A stretch of DNA of 64,000 nt, taken from the NCBI GenBank assembly GCA_964036155.1, contig OZ038422.1, forward strand, positions 7,835,201 to 7,899,200. The letters run 5' to 3'. Shown here one piece after another: positions 1 through 11,035 of this stretch. Both the position numbers and the translations under genes were made by a program. Positions within the stretch are counted from its first letter, which is position 1. Each line of letters begins with the position of its first letter. Origin of the DNA: Diploscapter coronatus. Its lineage: Eukaryota; Nematoda; Chromadorea; Rhabditida; Rhabditidae. The notes beneath the pieces are model-generated. The model ran no database searches. It was not told the DNA's origin and saw only the letters and a program-made list of their open reading frames with translations.

Positions 1-331
1 AATATATCTGGAATATTTACGCTTTCGCGTGCCTTTTTATTTCGATCAATGCTCTTTTCGAACAGCTGATTTTTCGCTTATTCATTTTCTCCGGCTCTTT
101 TGTCCTCTTCATTCCTCGTCGTCTTTCCCTTATTCTCATCCGAGCGCATTTCCCTCTCGTCTCTATCTCATTCTCCTATCGACTTGCCTGTCCTTTCCCT
201 GTTATGAAACCGGCTTATTTCTTCTGTCATTTCCCTTGCCATTGATACTTCTTTTGCTTGAATCTGTGACCGTCTTCCAATTGATTGGATGGCAAATTGA
301 TTGAGGGATTTGTTACAGCTAATAGGAGCAA
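1..331. other. 5' flank of the HD-PTP-like gene
   Basis: No gene is supported here. The stretch is pyrimidine-rich and holds an open frame with no coding character. A tgttacag site at 311-318, 13 nt before the first ATG of the next gene, looks like a trans-splice acceptor. Confidence 0.5.
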
Positions 332-3300
332 ATGGAGGGTATTCCCAAAGTTCCCATGCTCACGCCCGACCCGAGGGTCCAATCAGGAGAATATGATCAG
401 GAATTCGCGCTGCGCATCAAGGAGGTAATTCTCTTTTTTCTTCGAAAATCCGTATGGATGAATGGAGTTTCTATTTTGGTTTTCTAAATTGCACAAAACT
501 TTCGTTATAAATTTTCTAAAATGATAATGAAGGTCGGATAGTTTGACGTTTTCAGTACATTCTGCTGCATTTTCAAGACGATCCGGACAACTTCACCGCG
601 CCCATTCTAGAGCTCATGCAACTCAAAAGGGTTCGTGAAGCTTTGATAATTATTTCTAATAAAGTTGAATTTATTGATTGAGAAAATCCCATATTGTTCT
701 TTGGTGAAAACATTTTGGAAATCATGTCACTTTGACAACTTGAAAACTACTAGTTCTTACCGGCAATTTCTTGCCCTATTTCGCACTGATTTGAGATTTT
801 ATCTCCAATTAGCCTGCTTTTTCAAAGTTTATGAATTTCTATTAGTCGATCGGTCAGCCCATCGCAGATGTGGAGGCGACCTGCATCTTGAAGAGATACT
901 ACGGCCAGCTGCTGATGATGAAGAGCAGATTCCCCATGGAGGAGGGAGATTCACTCAGATTCCCATACACTTGGTACGATTTATTATTTTCTTCTACTGA
1001 TTGATAATGCGTTGTTAGATTCTTATGAGTCATTCACTCGAAGAAAGCGTCTATTTATCACAGGAATAGTAGGAAATTGTCTTATGCAAATTCCGTGGAA
1101 GGATTTTTCGAAAATAACTCGTTTTCAGGTACGATCGCACCCCCGACACTCCTCACCCAGTTGCGCACGATGACATTGGCTACGAGCTGTGCTCGATCAT
1201 GTTCAACATCGGTGCTCTGCATGCTGCTATCGGGCAGATGGAGTTGCGCGACTCGCAGGATGTAAGCAGAATTTAGAATCAACTTTTCTTTATTTATCAA
1301 GAATACTCATTCCGGGACGAAGTAAAAAATTAGGAAGATAAAAACTCATCCTACCTCGTCTTACTTTTCATTTTATACTTTCTTCCATTGTGCACTTTCA
1401 GATTTCCAATATTCATTTTCAGAGCATCAAGAAAGCGTTCATGCACTTCCAATACGCTGCCTGGCCATTCCAACATATCCGCGACAAGATGAACTCGCAG
1501 CGATTCGACTCGGTCGACTTCGAGAAGGACAACCTCACTTTCTTCGTTAATGTTCTTCTGGTTAGAATTTTTTAATTTTATGGCATTTTCTATTGGTTTG
1601 AAAGCCAATTTCTTAGCTTTATGATTCGATTGTAGCACAAAATGCAGAATCTTATTTTTTTTCTAAACAAGCATTTGAAAGTCCACAATTCAAACAAGGC
1701 ATTTTCAGGCACAAGCCCAAGAATGTCTGGTGGAGAAATGTATTCTGGATCATCGCGCGCCCACAGCAGTTGCGGCTCTTGCAATCTATCTGCGCGATCT
1801 CTATTCAGAGTGCCTTCAACATCTCAACAAATCTGCCATCGGGGATGTCATTTCTTCTGCGAAATACAAGGTTGGTTCTTTAAAAGTTTACCAAAAATGT
1901 TTAAAACGTTTTATTATGAACTTGCAATTATAGAATTGTTTTTTAAAGATGCAATAAGTTTTAGCTCTGGAAGAAGAACTGTGAAATCAAGAGCGAATTT
2001 TACGGTGCAATCGCCACTCTACACATGGGAATTCATGCTGATGATGAGAAGAAAATGGGAGAGAGGTAAAATTTGACTACAGTTCTTCAATACAGATAAA
2101 TGAATAGTTGTCAAAGTTTTGTTCGCTACAAAAAGTCGGATATATTTATTTGAAGAGCGATTCCAGACTTGGTTGGTTCGAAATCTCGAATTCTCACCTG
2201 AACAAGCTGAATGCAGCCAGAAGGAGTGAGTTGCGCACAGAAATGCAAACTTCGCTCAGTTTTCTCGAGGACATCATCATTGCCAAATACGAAAATGCGA
2301 AGAAAGAAAATGGGTTCATTTACCACGACAGGGTGCCCAAGGAAGAGGAGCTGCTGGCTGAACTCAAGGTTGGGAATGTTTCCGATTAGAAAATTCATGA
2401 TTTTTCTTTGGTGAATGTTGATTTGAAGAATAGGTTCCCTAGAAAAAAAACCTTTCCAAGTACACACCGTTATTCTATCAACAGTATCAAGGAAGAAGAT
2501 TGAAGAAAGGTTGTGGTACAATTTGAAGCCAAAAATCTCACTCTTCTCATCCAACTAGGTATCTTGATTCCAGAAAATGTCAGTCTGCAAAGTGCGTCCC
2601 CTTAGCTTCGACCCCCTGGATCGTTCAGTTTGTGGTGAGGATCTATTCGGCGCGCTGCTGCCCCCGACAGTGCTCAAAGCCGTGTCCAAGTACGAGGCAC
2701 TCAAAGACGAAACGAAGAGGAAGATTCTCGCGGAGGTCGACAAGAAGAATTCCGAATTGGAGTGAGTATTTTCTGGCATTTCTCATATTTTCTATTTGAA
2801 AACCCGAGCCTCCCATGTTATTTTTGCATGAAGAGTTGAAATGAAGACGTATTCAATTTTATAGAGAGCAGGACTGCCCACAGGCAAGGTACGGGTACGA
2901 TTTGTGTACCTATGAGCAGTCCTGATAGAGAGAGAGAGAGGGGAGTTTATTCATTTCCTTACAATTGAATTTACTGACTTTTCAAAATTGAAAAGAATTT
3001 GAAGATACGTTCTTGTACGACTTTTTTCAAAAACTTCCCATCAGATAGAAAGAGTAAATTTTAGAGTTTACATGGCCTCTCTCCAGCTAAACGAATTGAG
3101 CGTTGGTCAGCCAACAGCTTCTGGAGAAATGATGGACTTGCTGATGGAGAGGAATGCAGAGATGGTCGGGCAGCCTGAGCTCGTTCCTAATCTACTCGAT
3201 CAACTCGATAGTGAGTTTGCTCATAGCTCTCCTTCATATTTTAAAATTCATCAAGAGTGTTTCAGGAATCTCGAAACAGTCGCAGGACGCGGAAATGCAG

Positions 3301-5060
3301 ATCATGAACCTGATGGCTCGATTGAATCACATTGAAATGCCTGAGCTGGTAGGTGCTTCTTTGAGGATTAATGCTTTCAGAGAAATGAAACGAGTATTTT
3401 AAATGCCATTTATTTTCTATCACTTGCAGGATCAATATCATTTTTATGGAACTCTATAAATTGGATAATATATTTCAGCGCTCGGATCCTGGCTACAAAG
3501 TGATCAACGAGGAGTTGCAGAAGTTGCGCACCCACCACATGCAGGCCAAGTAATAATTCAAATTAGTTTATTTTCAAACAAATTTGATCTTTCAGAAACA
3601 GCAACATCGAACTGCACAAGGCCCTTGCGGCGCACACCACAAATCTGCATCTGCTTTGTCTGCCCTTCGCTGAACTCAACCAGAAAATTACACTCAAACA
3701 GGAAGATTTAGGTACGATATATTGATTTGTTTAAATGACTTCTGAAGAGTACGAAATGATAAATTTATAATTCTTTTATGTTCCAACATTTTCTTCTATT
3801 TGTGAGCAGAAACAGTTTAAACTGAAGAAAGGTTACTTATTTTTTGCACATTTTTCTGAACTTATTATTTTAACTTTCTCGTTTTAAGATGTAAAGACGG
3901 CCAGTGAACCAATGCAGAAATTGGTAGCGAAAGTGCAGGAAATGCAAGTGCAGAGGAACACGCTCGTGGATAGACTCAGCAAGGAAATGAAGGACGATCA
4001 GATCTCACAGAAACTGCTCGCTGAGAGGGACACCGATGAGACGGTTGGTCAAATTGTACTTTCTCAGAGAAATGATAAAGGATGCATTTTATTTGCATTT
4101 TCAATATCCAAATCAGAGTGGATCGGAATTTATAACTGAATTTTTAAAATCTAGTTTGGCCCCCAATCATGATTCGTTAAATTTGAACTTATCTAAATAG
4201 TTAGTTTCATTCATTTCCAAGTAACTGATGAAAAATAAATTCAGACCCTGTTCGAGAAGGAGCTGAAAAAGCACGACGAGACGCTGAAATATCTGCAACT
4301 GAATTTGGATGCGCAGGAGAGGATTCTGCACTCGCTCACTGATGCAAATGCAGATATTGCTGATGTTCGCATGAAAGTCAGGAAACAACTTGAAAGGTTA
4401 GGACTAGAAAACTTGCTAGAATCACTGCATATAGCATTGAGATATAGCAAATAAGGAAAACATTATTTTTGACTTGGCATTAATACAGTTGCTATGAAGT
4501 TAATAAAATGATAATGAATATTTCCAGTCGGAACAACCAGATCCTCACCCTCATAATGGCTTTCGACACATACAAAGATGTTGTGCAGAAGGCTGAAGAC
4601 GGCAAGAAGTGAGCCGTGATTTTTAAATGAATTAAAAGAACTGAAAGAAAATCTTGAAAAATTCAGGTTCTATGCGAAACTTCTCGAGCGATGCAATCAA
4701 GTCAAAACGGCCGTCGAAGGAATGGAAAGTGTTGGTAAGACCTCGGAAATTTGATTCGCAATACAAAATGTCATGATCTTAAATTCATCGTCCTGCCAAT
4801 ATAAATACCAAATAGTGAATTCAAAATTGTACAATACTGAAAAGTAGATAATTTATTAAAAGTTTTGGAATAGGAACTAAACAAATTGTTCTCGTTTTCC
4901 CTAATTATAATTAGTTTTACATTTTTAACCATATTCGCTTGCAGAGAACGTAGAGCGTCAGAAGAAGGAGAAGGAACGAAGGGAAGTGGAGGAGCGTCTG
5001 GCCGCAGCGAGGAGGGCGAAGGAGGCTCTCGAAGCCGTCAACGAGTTCAAACTGCGATGA
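332..5060 (+). CDS. ego-2: BRO1 / V-domain protein, HD-PTP (EGO-2)-like
   Basis: Eighteen exons join in phase into about 735 residues: 332-424, 556-630, 846-973, 1129-1261, 1423-1560, 1709-1870, 1965-2065, 2167-2368, 2574-2761, 3065-3210, 3266-3348, 3479-3549, 3596-3711, 3889-4043, 4245-4396, 4528-4608, 4667-4734 and 4945-5060. Residues about 10-400 form the BRO1 domain (blocks such as AQAQECLVEKCILD and FIYHDRVP). The rest is the helical V domain (LVAKVQEMQVQRNTL, LDAQERILHSLTDAN). This half matches HD-PTP/PTPN23 better than Alix. The family binds ESCRT-III and sorts receptors at endosomes; the C. elegans relative EGO-2 promotes Notch signalling. The protein stops after a charged helix ending in EFKLR, without the proline-rich region and phosphatase domain of vertebrate HD-PTP. 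The exon 8 acceptor (after ccag at 2166) is the least certain junction. The ATG lies 13 nt after an acceptor-like site. Confidence 0.88.
2870..2923. repeat. Foldback element in an intron of the HD-PTP-like gene
   Basis: AGGACTGCCCACAGG starts the left arm (2870) and the right arm ends in GAGCAGTCCT (2923). The arms pair imperfectly around a loop near 2895-2905. ATAGAGAG at 2861-2868 and again at 2925-2932 may be a target duplication, although the right copy runs into a GA repeat. Confidence 0.55.
2924..2944. repeat. Short GA-rich simple repeat
   Basis: A (GA)n tract lies directly after the foldback element, inside an intron. Confidence 0.6.
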
Positions 5061-5640
5061 AACACGACCACGAAAAATCCATTAACTGGTTACCTTTTGC
5101 CTTTTACCTTTTATCGTTGTATATTCTTATCAACTTTCTTATTCGATATTCGATTCTACTCCATATTTACAGTCAATCGGAATAACTGAAAGGGAGGAAA
5201 TTGTTACTTCCTACAATTTGCTAAGGTGGTCGTATCAAGTTGATGACGCGATGATGACCAAACCCTAAATTAGACGAAAAACAATTTTTCGGAAACAATA
5301 CCCCCTAAGTTAATGATAAAATTATGACGAATTCTAACAAATCGATCTGAAAAAATATTCCTACTCAAATTCTGCATCAATCTTCATTATCCGATTTGAT
5401 AATGTAAATGAGTAGAGTCGCCCTGAATATTTGGGTGCTGTCATTCCTGATACGAAACGTCATGTTTATTCTAAAATTCTATCAGAACAAAACTATTTAT
5501 TGAAAAAAGATATTTATTGTCAATGATTTGATGAAACGAAAAGTAAAATAAAATAACTAGAGCTTATTTCTTATGAATTCTTAAGATTAATTCGTGGAGT
5601 GGCTTGCTGTGACCTTTGTGATACTCCTTATTAATAATTA

Positions 5641-5707
5641 CAGACTTGGGACCTGTGGTCAAATTTGGCCACCGCACCGCAGTTGCGGTGGAAAAATTCC
5701 AAGTCTG
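5641..5707. repeat. Foldback hairpin, 67 bp
   Basis: Outer arms CAGACTTGG and CCAAGTCTG are perfect inverse copies at the two ends. Inner arms CCACCGCA and TGCGGTGG pair again around a small loop. Confidence 0.65.
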
Positions 5708-5856
5708 CCTTCCTCTAAGCCGAGAGGCGAAAGAAATAGATATAGAGTGGGTCTGTAGGGTTTGTGAAGAGAGGGGAAAGAAGGGATGGGATGATAGAGT
5801 AAGAGTCGAAAGGATGAGTTCCGGGACTTCCGCTCTCGGCGCTGTAAGAGAGATTA

Positions 5857-5897
5857 CTAACACAACAGTAAAATGCTGTTAGGAGGAGTTGTGTTAG
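5857..5897. repeat. Inverted repeat, 10-bp arms
   Basis: CTAACACAAC at 5857 is mirrored by GTTGTGTTAG ending at 5897, with a 21-nt loop. Confidence 0.6.
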
Positions 5898-6040
5898 TCT
5901 GTCGAAAGTTAACACGAGTTGATTATTTTACAATAATTTATGCACTATTTGAAAGAAAAATAATGATAAATAAAACCACGATAGCTCTTGTCGAACCTTG
6001 TTGGACACACTGCCCCTTTCTCCTTCAAGAAAGTGCAGGG

Positions 6041-6087
6041 AAGGGTCAAGCCCCGCCCCAATGATAAGGGGGAGACTTGACCCCTTT
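6041..6087. repeat. Inverted repeat with imperfect arms
   Basis: AAGGGTCAAG at 6041-6050 pairs with CTTGACCCCTT at 6076-6086, apart from one extra base. Confidence 0.5.
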
Positions 6088-6139
6088 ATTATCGTGTGTG
6101 GTGTTCTTGATTGGTTAAGGAGAATTTATTTGAAAAAAA

Positions 6140-6209
6140 TGTATAGTTTTAAGGGGTCCTTGAGAACACTCATGGCATTTTCTTCAGCAGCCCTGGCAAG
6201 TTGCTCCTG
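6140..6209 (-). pseudogene. Coding-like continuation after the stop of the coiled-coil gene
   Basis: On the minus strand, just past the TAA of the coiled-coil gene, an acceptor-like aaacag is followed by a charged helical frame reading EQLARAAEENAMSVLKD. Its composition fits the end of the upstream protein. No GT donor in the preceding exon joins it in phase. It may be the original C-terminus lost to a frameshift, or an alternative last exon. Confidence 0.3.
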
Positions 6210-6218
6210 TTTGATAAT

Positions 6219-6914
6219 TTATTGTTGGGCCGCAGTTTTTTCAGCTAGAAACTTGATCAGTTTTTCGTACTCTATTTCAGCCTGAATACGTCAAGCTACC
6301 ATTTTGAATCAATTACAGATTAACTAACTAGACGTTTCTGATGCTCCAGCTCAGCTTTTTGCATCAACCGTTCATTCTCGAGTCTTTTCATCTCCCTTTC
6401 GTGCTCTAATCTTGCTTTCTAAATAATCGATTATTATATTTGCTAAATATGAACTATGCTAGAAAAATTTGATATTAATCATTTAAAAAGATTTTAAACG
6501 CATGAGTCTGTTTGTAATCTTTGGAGAACCATAATCCATAAAATTGATTATGTAAAACCCATAGTTTAGGAAAGCCTTTCGAAAATCAAAAACAAGATCC
6601 AATTTCATAATATCTAACGATATTTTAAATAATATAACCTCCAAATCAGCTTGAATTTTAGATTTTAAAGCCTCCATCTCAGCCTTCCGTTCGGCGTCTC
6701 TCTGCATTATCCTCGCCGTTTCTTCATTGATTCTTCTCTGTTCTTCCTGAATTATTCGAACCATTTATTTATGCTATCGATGAAATCCTACCTCCATTCC
6801 AAAAATAGCTTTGATAATATTTCCGCCACTATTAATGAATTCTCCTACTCCTTTTCTCAGCAATTCCCACGACTCTGGTTCTTTTGGTAAATCACCAAGT
6901 TCCACTATGCTATT
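6219..6914 (-). CDS. Small coiled-coil protein, 5' end unresolved
   Basis: Four exons read in phase on the minus strand: 6792-6914, 6639-6746, 6329-6418 and 6219-6281 (TAA). They encode about 127 residues: a globular start (ELGDLPKEPESWELL, then a Gly/Asn stretch) followed by a long Glu/Arg/Lys/Gln-rich helix (EEQRRINEETARIMQR, EHEREMKRLENERLMQ) typical of a coiled coil. The first exon has an acceptor and no start codon. One candidate 5' exon is 7051-7185 (MELLESGAMYIKRL, ending at a gtatgg donor in the right phase), but its hydrophobic content is not convincing. I do not recognise the family. The reading frame ends just before what looks like more coiled-coil sequence. Confidence 0.6.
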
Positions 6915-8367
6915 CTGAAGTGAAAAATGTGTTAATTTTAGAATATACACCTGGAACTAAAATAAAATCAACAGTAGTGGATGAATTTTAAGAAACTAAA
7001 TAATGTATGCGTTTGCAGGCTACTTAGATTGTGTTAGGTTTAAGCCATACTTGGGTTACGATGAATAGAACTACACGAAATAGGAAAGCTTTATTCAATT
7101 GGGTTGGAATACAATAAAAGGCAAAACGAAGTAGCAAGTAAGGGAGTCTCTTTATATACATGGCTCCGCTCTCTAACAATTCCATTCTGGCGTCTGCATC
7201 TCTGGAAGGGCTCTCTCAGCTTTCCAGAATAAGCCATTGGTGATAGTATGCGATCAGTTATCATTTTAATACTAAAGGAAGCTATTCATTGCAAAGCATG
7301 AGCTATCCTATTTAATCGACAGAACTTATATCACTGTTCACAACTGTGCTATAAACTTGGGATTTGATATTTGAAAATGATATTTTATGAAATGATGATC
7401 GTAAATAAGGTAAGAGTTGGTGATGAATTCAAACAATAAGGTTCGTTTCATCATTAATTTATCTGAAAGTTTAAAAGGAAAGGTAAAAAATACATGCACA
7501 TTTTGAGAAATTACAAATTACATTCATCTAAATCAATCTAATCTATTCGAAATTAAGCTATAAATAAGATAGGATACAGAACCATTATTCTAGAAAAAAT
7601 TTAGGTCAATTGATAATTCTAGAGTGGATGAAATTCTATGTAAAAATAAACTGCTCATTATTATATATGCGGTGTTAAAGATTCAATATGCTGTCAAATT
7701 TTACTCAAAACAGGTATTTCAACACTAAGTTTTTCGGCTTATCATAACAACGCATTCGTTTTTTTCTTTTTCATCATCATTATAACGAATCATAACTGTA
7801 CAAATGCTGAAGGACATTTAGCAATTCAAGCGATAATTTTTTCACATTTTGCGAAACATTCGGAAACTCCATGTTTTCATCATTCATCAGTCTCTATCAT
7901 CGTTTTTATTGCCGCGCTTTTAGCGAACGCTGTTTTCTCTTTCGACTTTTTCAACGACACAATTTGCATTTCAACCGTTTTGAAATTAATCTTCCCTCCT
8001 ATAGCTCTTCTTCTCTTAACCCGCTCCCGCCTCTGTCCCTTTTCTCCTTTCCATTTATGGCACTTTTACCTTCCCAAATTTGAGGCAGCAAATCAAAAAT
8101 TTTATGCGCTTTTGCCTTGCTTGACGATTCGTTTGACCTGTTTATATCTCTTAAATTGTCATTTCTTATTGCAAAATGGAATTGCTTGTTCCAAAAATGT
8201 TACAAATCAGCAATTTATTGAGGCTCATAAAATGGTACATTGTATCATAACTTACAAGAAAGATCATAAATATAAATTATGGTGATTGATTCATTACATG
8301 AGAATGCAATTTAAAACCAATGCGAAATAGTTTTAAACAAAATACGCTACAGATGAGTTTGAAGCTC
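6915..8367. other. Intergenic or 5' region, no firm gene
   Basis: AT-rich sequence. Apart from the candidate 5' exon at 7051-7185 for the coiled-coil gene I see no coding signal. A TTTATT at 8214-8219 is the minus-strand AATAAA nearest downstream of progranulin. Confidence 0.45.
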
Positions 8368-10062
8368 CTATTTTCTGTAGAAGTCATGTCTGCTCTTGGC
8401 GTGTTTCTCGCATTTACCTCCTTCGATGCAGTGATAGCCCTGTGGGCAGCACGAACTCTCGCAACAGACACCCTGAAATTGAATCTTTCTCTCTTTAGGT
8501 TTTAATTTACAAAGTGCTCATTCATAATTTCTCCAATTATTTTTTGAATAACTTATAACAAATATTTTCGAAAACGGTCAACGGGTATCGATTTAGGTGA
8601 GTGGGAGAATGTGAAAGTATATGATTTTATCCATTTCCCCTTTATCCTTTTATGGGTAGTCCTGGCCATACCAATGGAATGGCAAGGTGAAAATTCTAAT
8701 TTTTCTGTAATATTGAGCCTGCGATTTTTCGGTCACAGATCGCTTTGTATAAATGTGAAATAAAAACGGCCTTCAGATTCGGAATCAGCACACAGTTTTG
8801 CATACCAATTTGTCTTGAAAAGTTAAAGTTTAAAACAATCGACTTTTTACAGCCAACTCCAGAAAATTGATCCGCCACTGATATGCCGAGGGCATATTGT
8901 AGGCGCAAAAGGAATAAAACCATATATTTTCATGCGTTTCCCGGTCATGAGAATTGGAGTTCGTTGATCGGCTTCAAAAATACTTGTTAAAAATAAATGG
9001 GGAAATTATGAGTGAGCACTTGTATATTTTATATGAAAAAATGAAAGCAGCAGAGGACTATTCCTCAATCCTTGATAAAATTCAGATCTGAGACACTATT
9101 TCGATTTTTAATCTAAATTGTGTCTAGGTCGTGGATAACATAAAATTATTATTTTTAAAAATCCTAATAGAATTCGTGTTGGCAAAATCGTTTACATATT
9201 GAGAAATGATGATATTCTAAACATTAATCCATACATTAGAGAGAGGGCAGCACATGTGCTGAACGCGTCTGAACCGCTGCACGGCACAGCAGGTCGTTTT
9301 CGCTGGGCAGGTGCGTTCTTTGCCACATGCAATTGGACGAAGTTCATCAGGGAGGTCGATCTGCAAACTGATTATTTGATTATTTGATGAATAGAAATGA
9401 AGTTTTCACCTGCTCGTCCTCGACTGATTCCTCTTCATCGAGTTCATCCTCGAGTTCCGCCTCCAGACTCGTCAGATCAATAGCCTCCTTATGGCGAATC
9501 GGAGTCGAAGGGAATTTGCTGAAGGCAGACAAGGACAAGTAACCCTAAATTAGAACTGTAGATGAGGATCACTCATACGTGATGGCATACAGTTTTATGA
9601 ACGCATCTCTGACCGTCGCAGTTGAATCCTTCGGGGCAACAATGCAGCTTGTCTGAGAAAATAAAAATAAAGTTATTCAATATTCGCAGAAGATAAAGAA
9701 CATATAATGGATGATATTGAGATTTTTGTAATTTCATCAAATGAACATCTTATACCTGAGCAGCAAGTCGCGTGAGCAGCAGGGCAACAGCCATAATCTC
9801 CTCCCTCCATCAGACAACATGTCGAACCTCAAAACGCTCAATTGTGACACTTGGAAAATTGAGGATTTTCATGAACATGATTTGGATCAGTATATTAAAA
9901 TGTTAATTTACTCATTTTCTATACCAACGTGGAAGATAATTGAGCTAGCTAACCTTCAGGACATTTCGCCCGACCCCCAGGACAGACGATCTCGTTGCCG
10001 ATGGCTGAAGCGAGCAAAGTTACAGAGGAGAGGGTAAGAAACAGAAGAATCAGGGAGTTCAT
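8368..10062 (-). CDS. pgrn-1: Progranulin with two granulin modules
   Basis: Six minus-strand exons join in phase: 9954-10062, 9756-9827, 9591-9652 (or to 9579), 9410-9544, 9235-9360 and 8368-8472. The product is about 202 residues. Residues 1-20 are a signal peptide (MNSLILLFLTLSSVTLLA). Two full 12-cysteine granulin modules follow: about 27-77 (TCCLMEGGDYGCCP, DKLHCCPEGFNCDG) and 138-189 (CCPLSNGVCCESSCCPQGYH). Both have the family pattern of four central CC pairs. They are joined by an acidic linker (LEDELDEEESVEDEQ). Granulins are secreted growth-factor-like or lysosomal proteins; in C. elegans pgrn-1 affects apoptotic cell clearance. The exon 3 donor is ambiguous by four residues. Confidence 0.92.
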
Positions 10063-11035
10063 CGGTAGGACGTAGTTGAGGAATGAGCAAAAGTCGATAG
10101 AAGGGGCCACTCTTATCAGACGAAAAGACAGAAATAGAGGAATGAAGAGGGGAAGACAGTGTCAGTACAGGGCACAGGGTAAGTGATTGTGAATGAGCAA
10201 AGGAGATAACGAAGGCAATGTGCTAGATTAGAGAGGAAATACAAAACAACAACTGGTCGAGCTAGAATGACCACTGATTGGAATGGGCAATTGTATAAAA
10301 AATCACACAGAATTGATTGATTTGACAAAAATGGACATTGAAAAGTTGTAATCACTTTAGCATCTGATTTATACAACACTCATGAAATATCTCCTGAAAA
10401 AAAGAGAAAATCATTGTAATCACGGAATGTATCCGTCCATCTCCTTCTATAAACAACTTCCAATTTGAATTCATTGAATAAAGCTGATCTTCATGAATAA
10501 CAAACTAAATTTTGTAGATTTTTCAGAAAGAACAATGCGATATTTTGATTGGGAAATGACCTCTGCTGTGCCCCAGAGTGATTTTTCTTTCTCCAATCAA
10601 GTGGATTCCAATCGTTCATCTGTTTCCCGCATTTCCTCCATCGTCCTCCATCGATCAATTTCAATCTTTCGATCAGCCATCTGCCTCGCTTCATTCGTCA
10701 TCAAATCATTTTTCAACAAACTCTTCAATTCTCTCGGTTTATTTCTCAAAACATTCCAGTTTGTGCTCGAAATGATTTCATCAAAAACTCAGGGCCGATT
10801 CCCCCCACTCTCCAAAAACTCGTTGAACGATAAAACATAGTGGCGGAAAAGTGGTTGCTTTAAAAAGTGGGGGGAGTCGGCCCTGAGCCTTCATCAAAAT
10901 CTTGTAATAAATATTCAAAATATAGAAATGGAAGGATGATCTTTCTTATGAGTTTTCACTTTCGATCTTTCTATTTCATGTTGCGACAACACATTGTATT
11001 ATCACTTGATTGTTCTAAAAATGCTCAATTTCAGA
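10063..11035. other. Intergenic between divergent secreted-protein genes
   Basis: It lies between progranulin (-) and the DUF4773-like gene (+) and should hold both promoters. The only structured content I see is the terminal-inverted-repeat element at 10787-10889. Confidence 0.5.
10787..10889. mobile_element. MITE-like insertion with target duplication
   Basis: Arms at 10788-10809 (CTCAGGGCCGATTCC...) and 10866-10887 are inverse copies matching at 21 of 22 positions. The 10-base sequence TTCATCAAAA stands immediately outside on both sides (10777-10786 and 10890-10899), as expected for a target-site duplication. There is no coding capacity, so it is a non-autonomous element. Confidence 0.8.

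Larger units (their letters stand above)
5061..6218. other. Intergenic, rich in inverted repeats
   Basis: This lies between the convergent HD-PTP-like and coiled-coil genes. No gene is supported except a possible coding remnant at 6140-6209 (listed separately). Three hairpin-forming repeats are listed separately. Confidence 0.5.
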
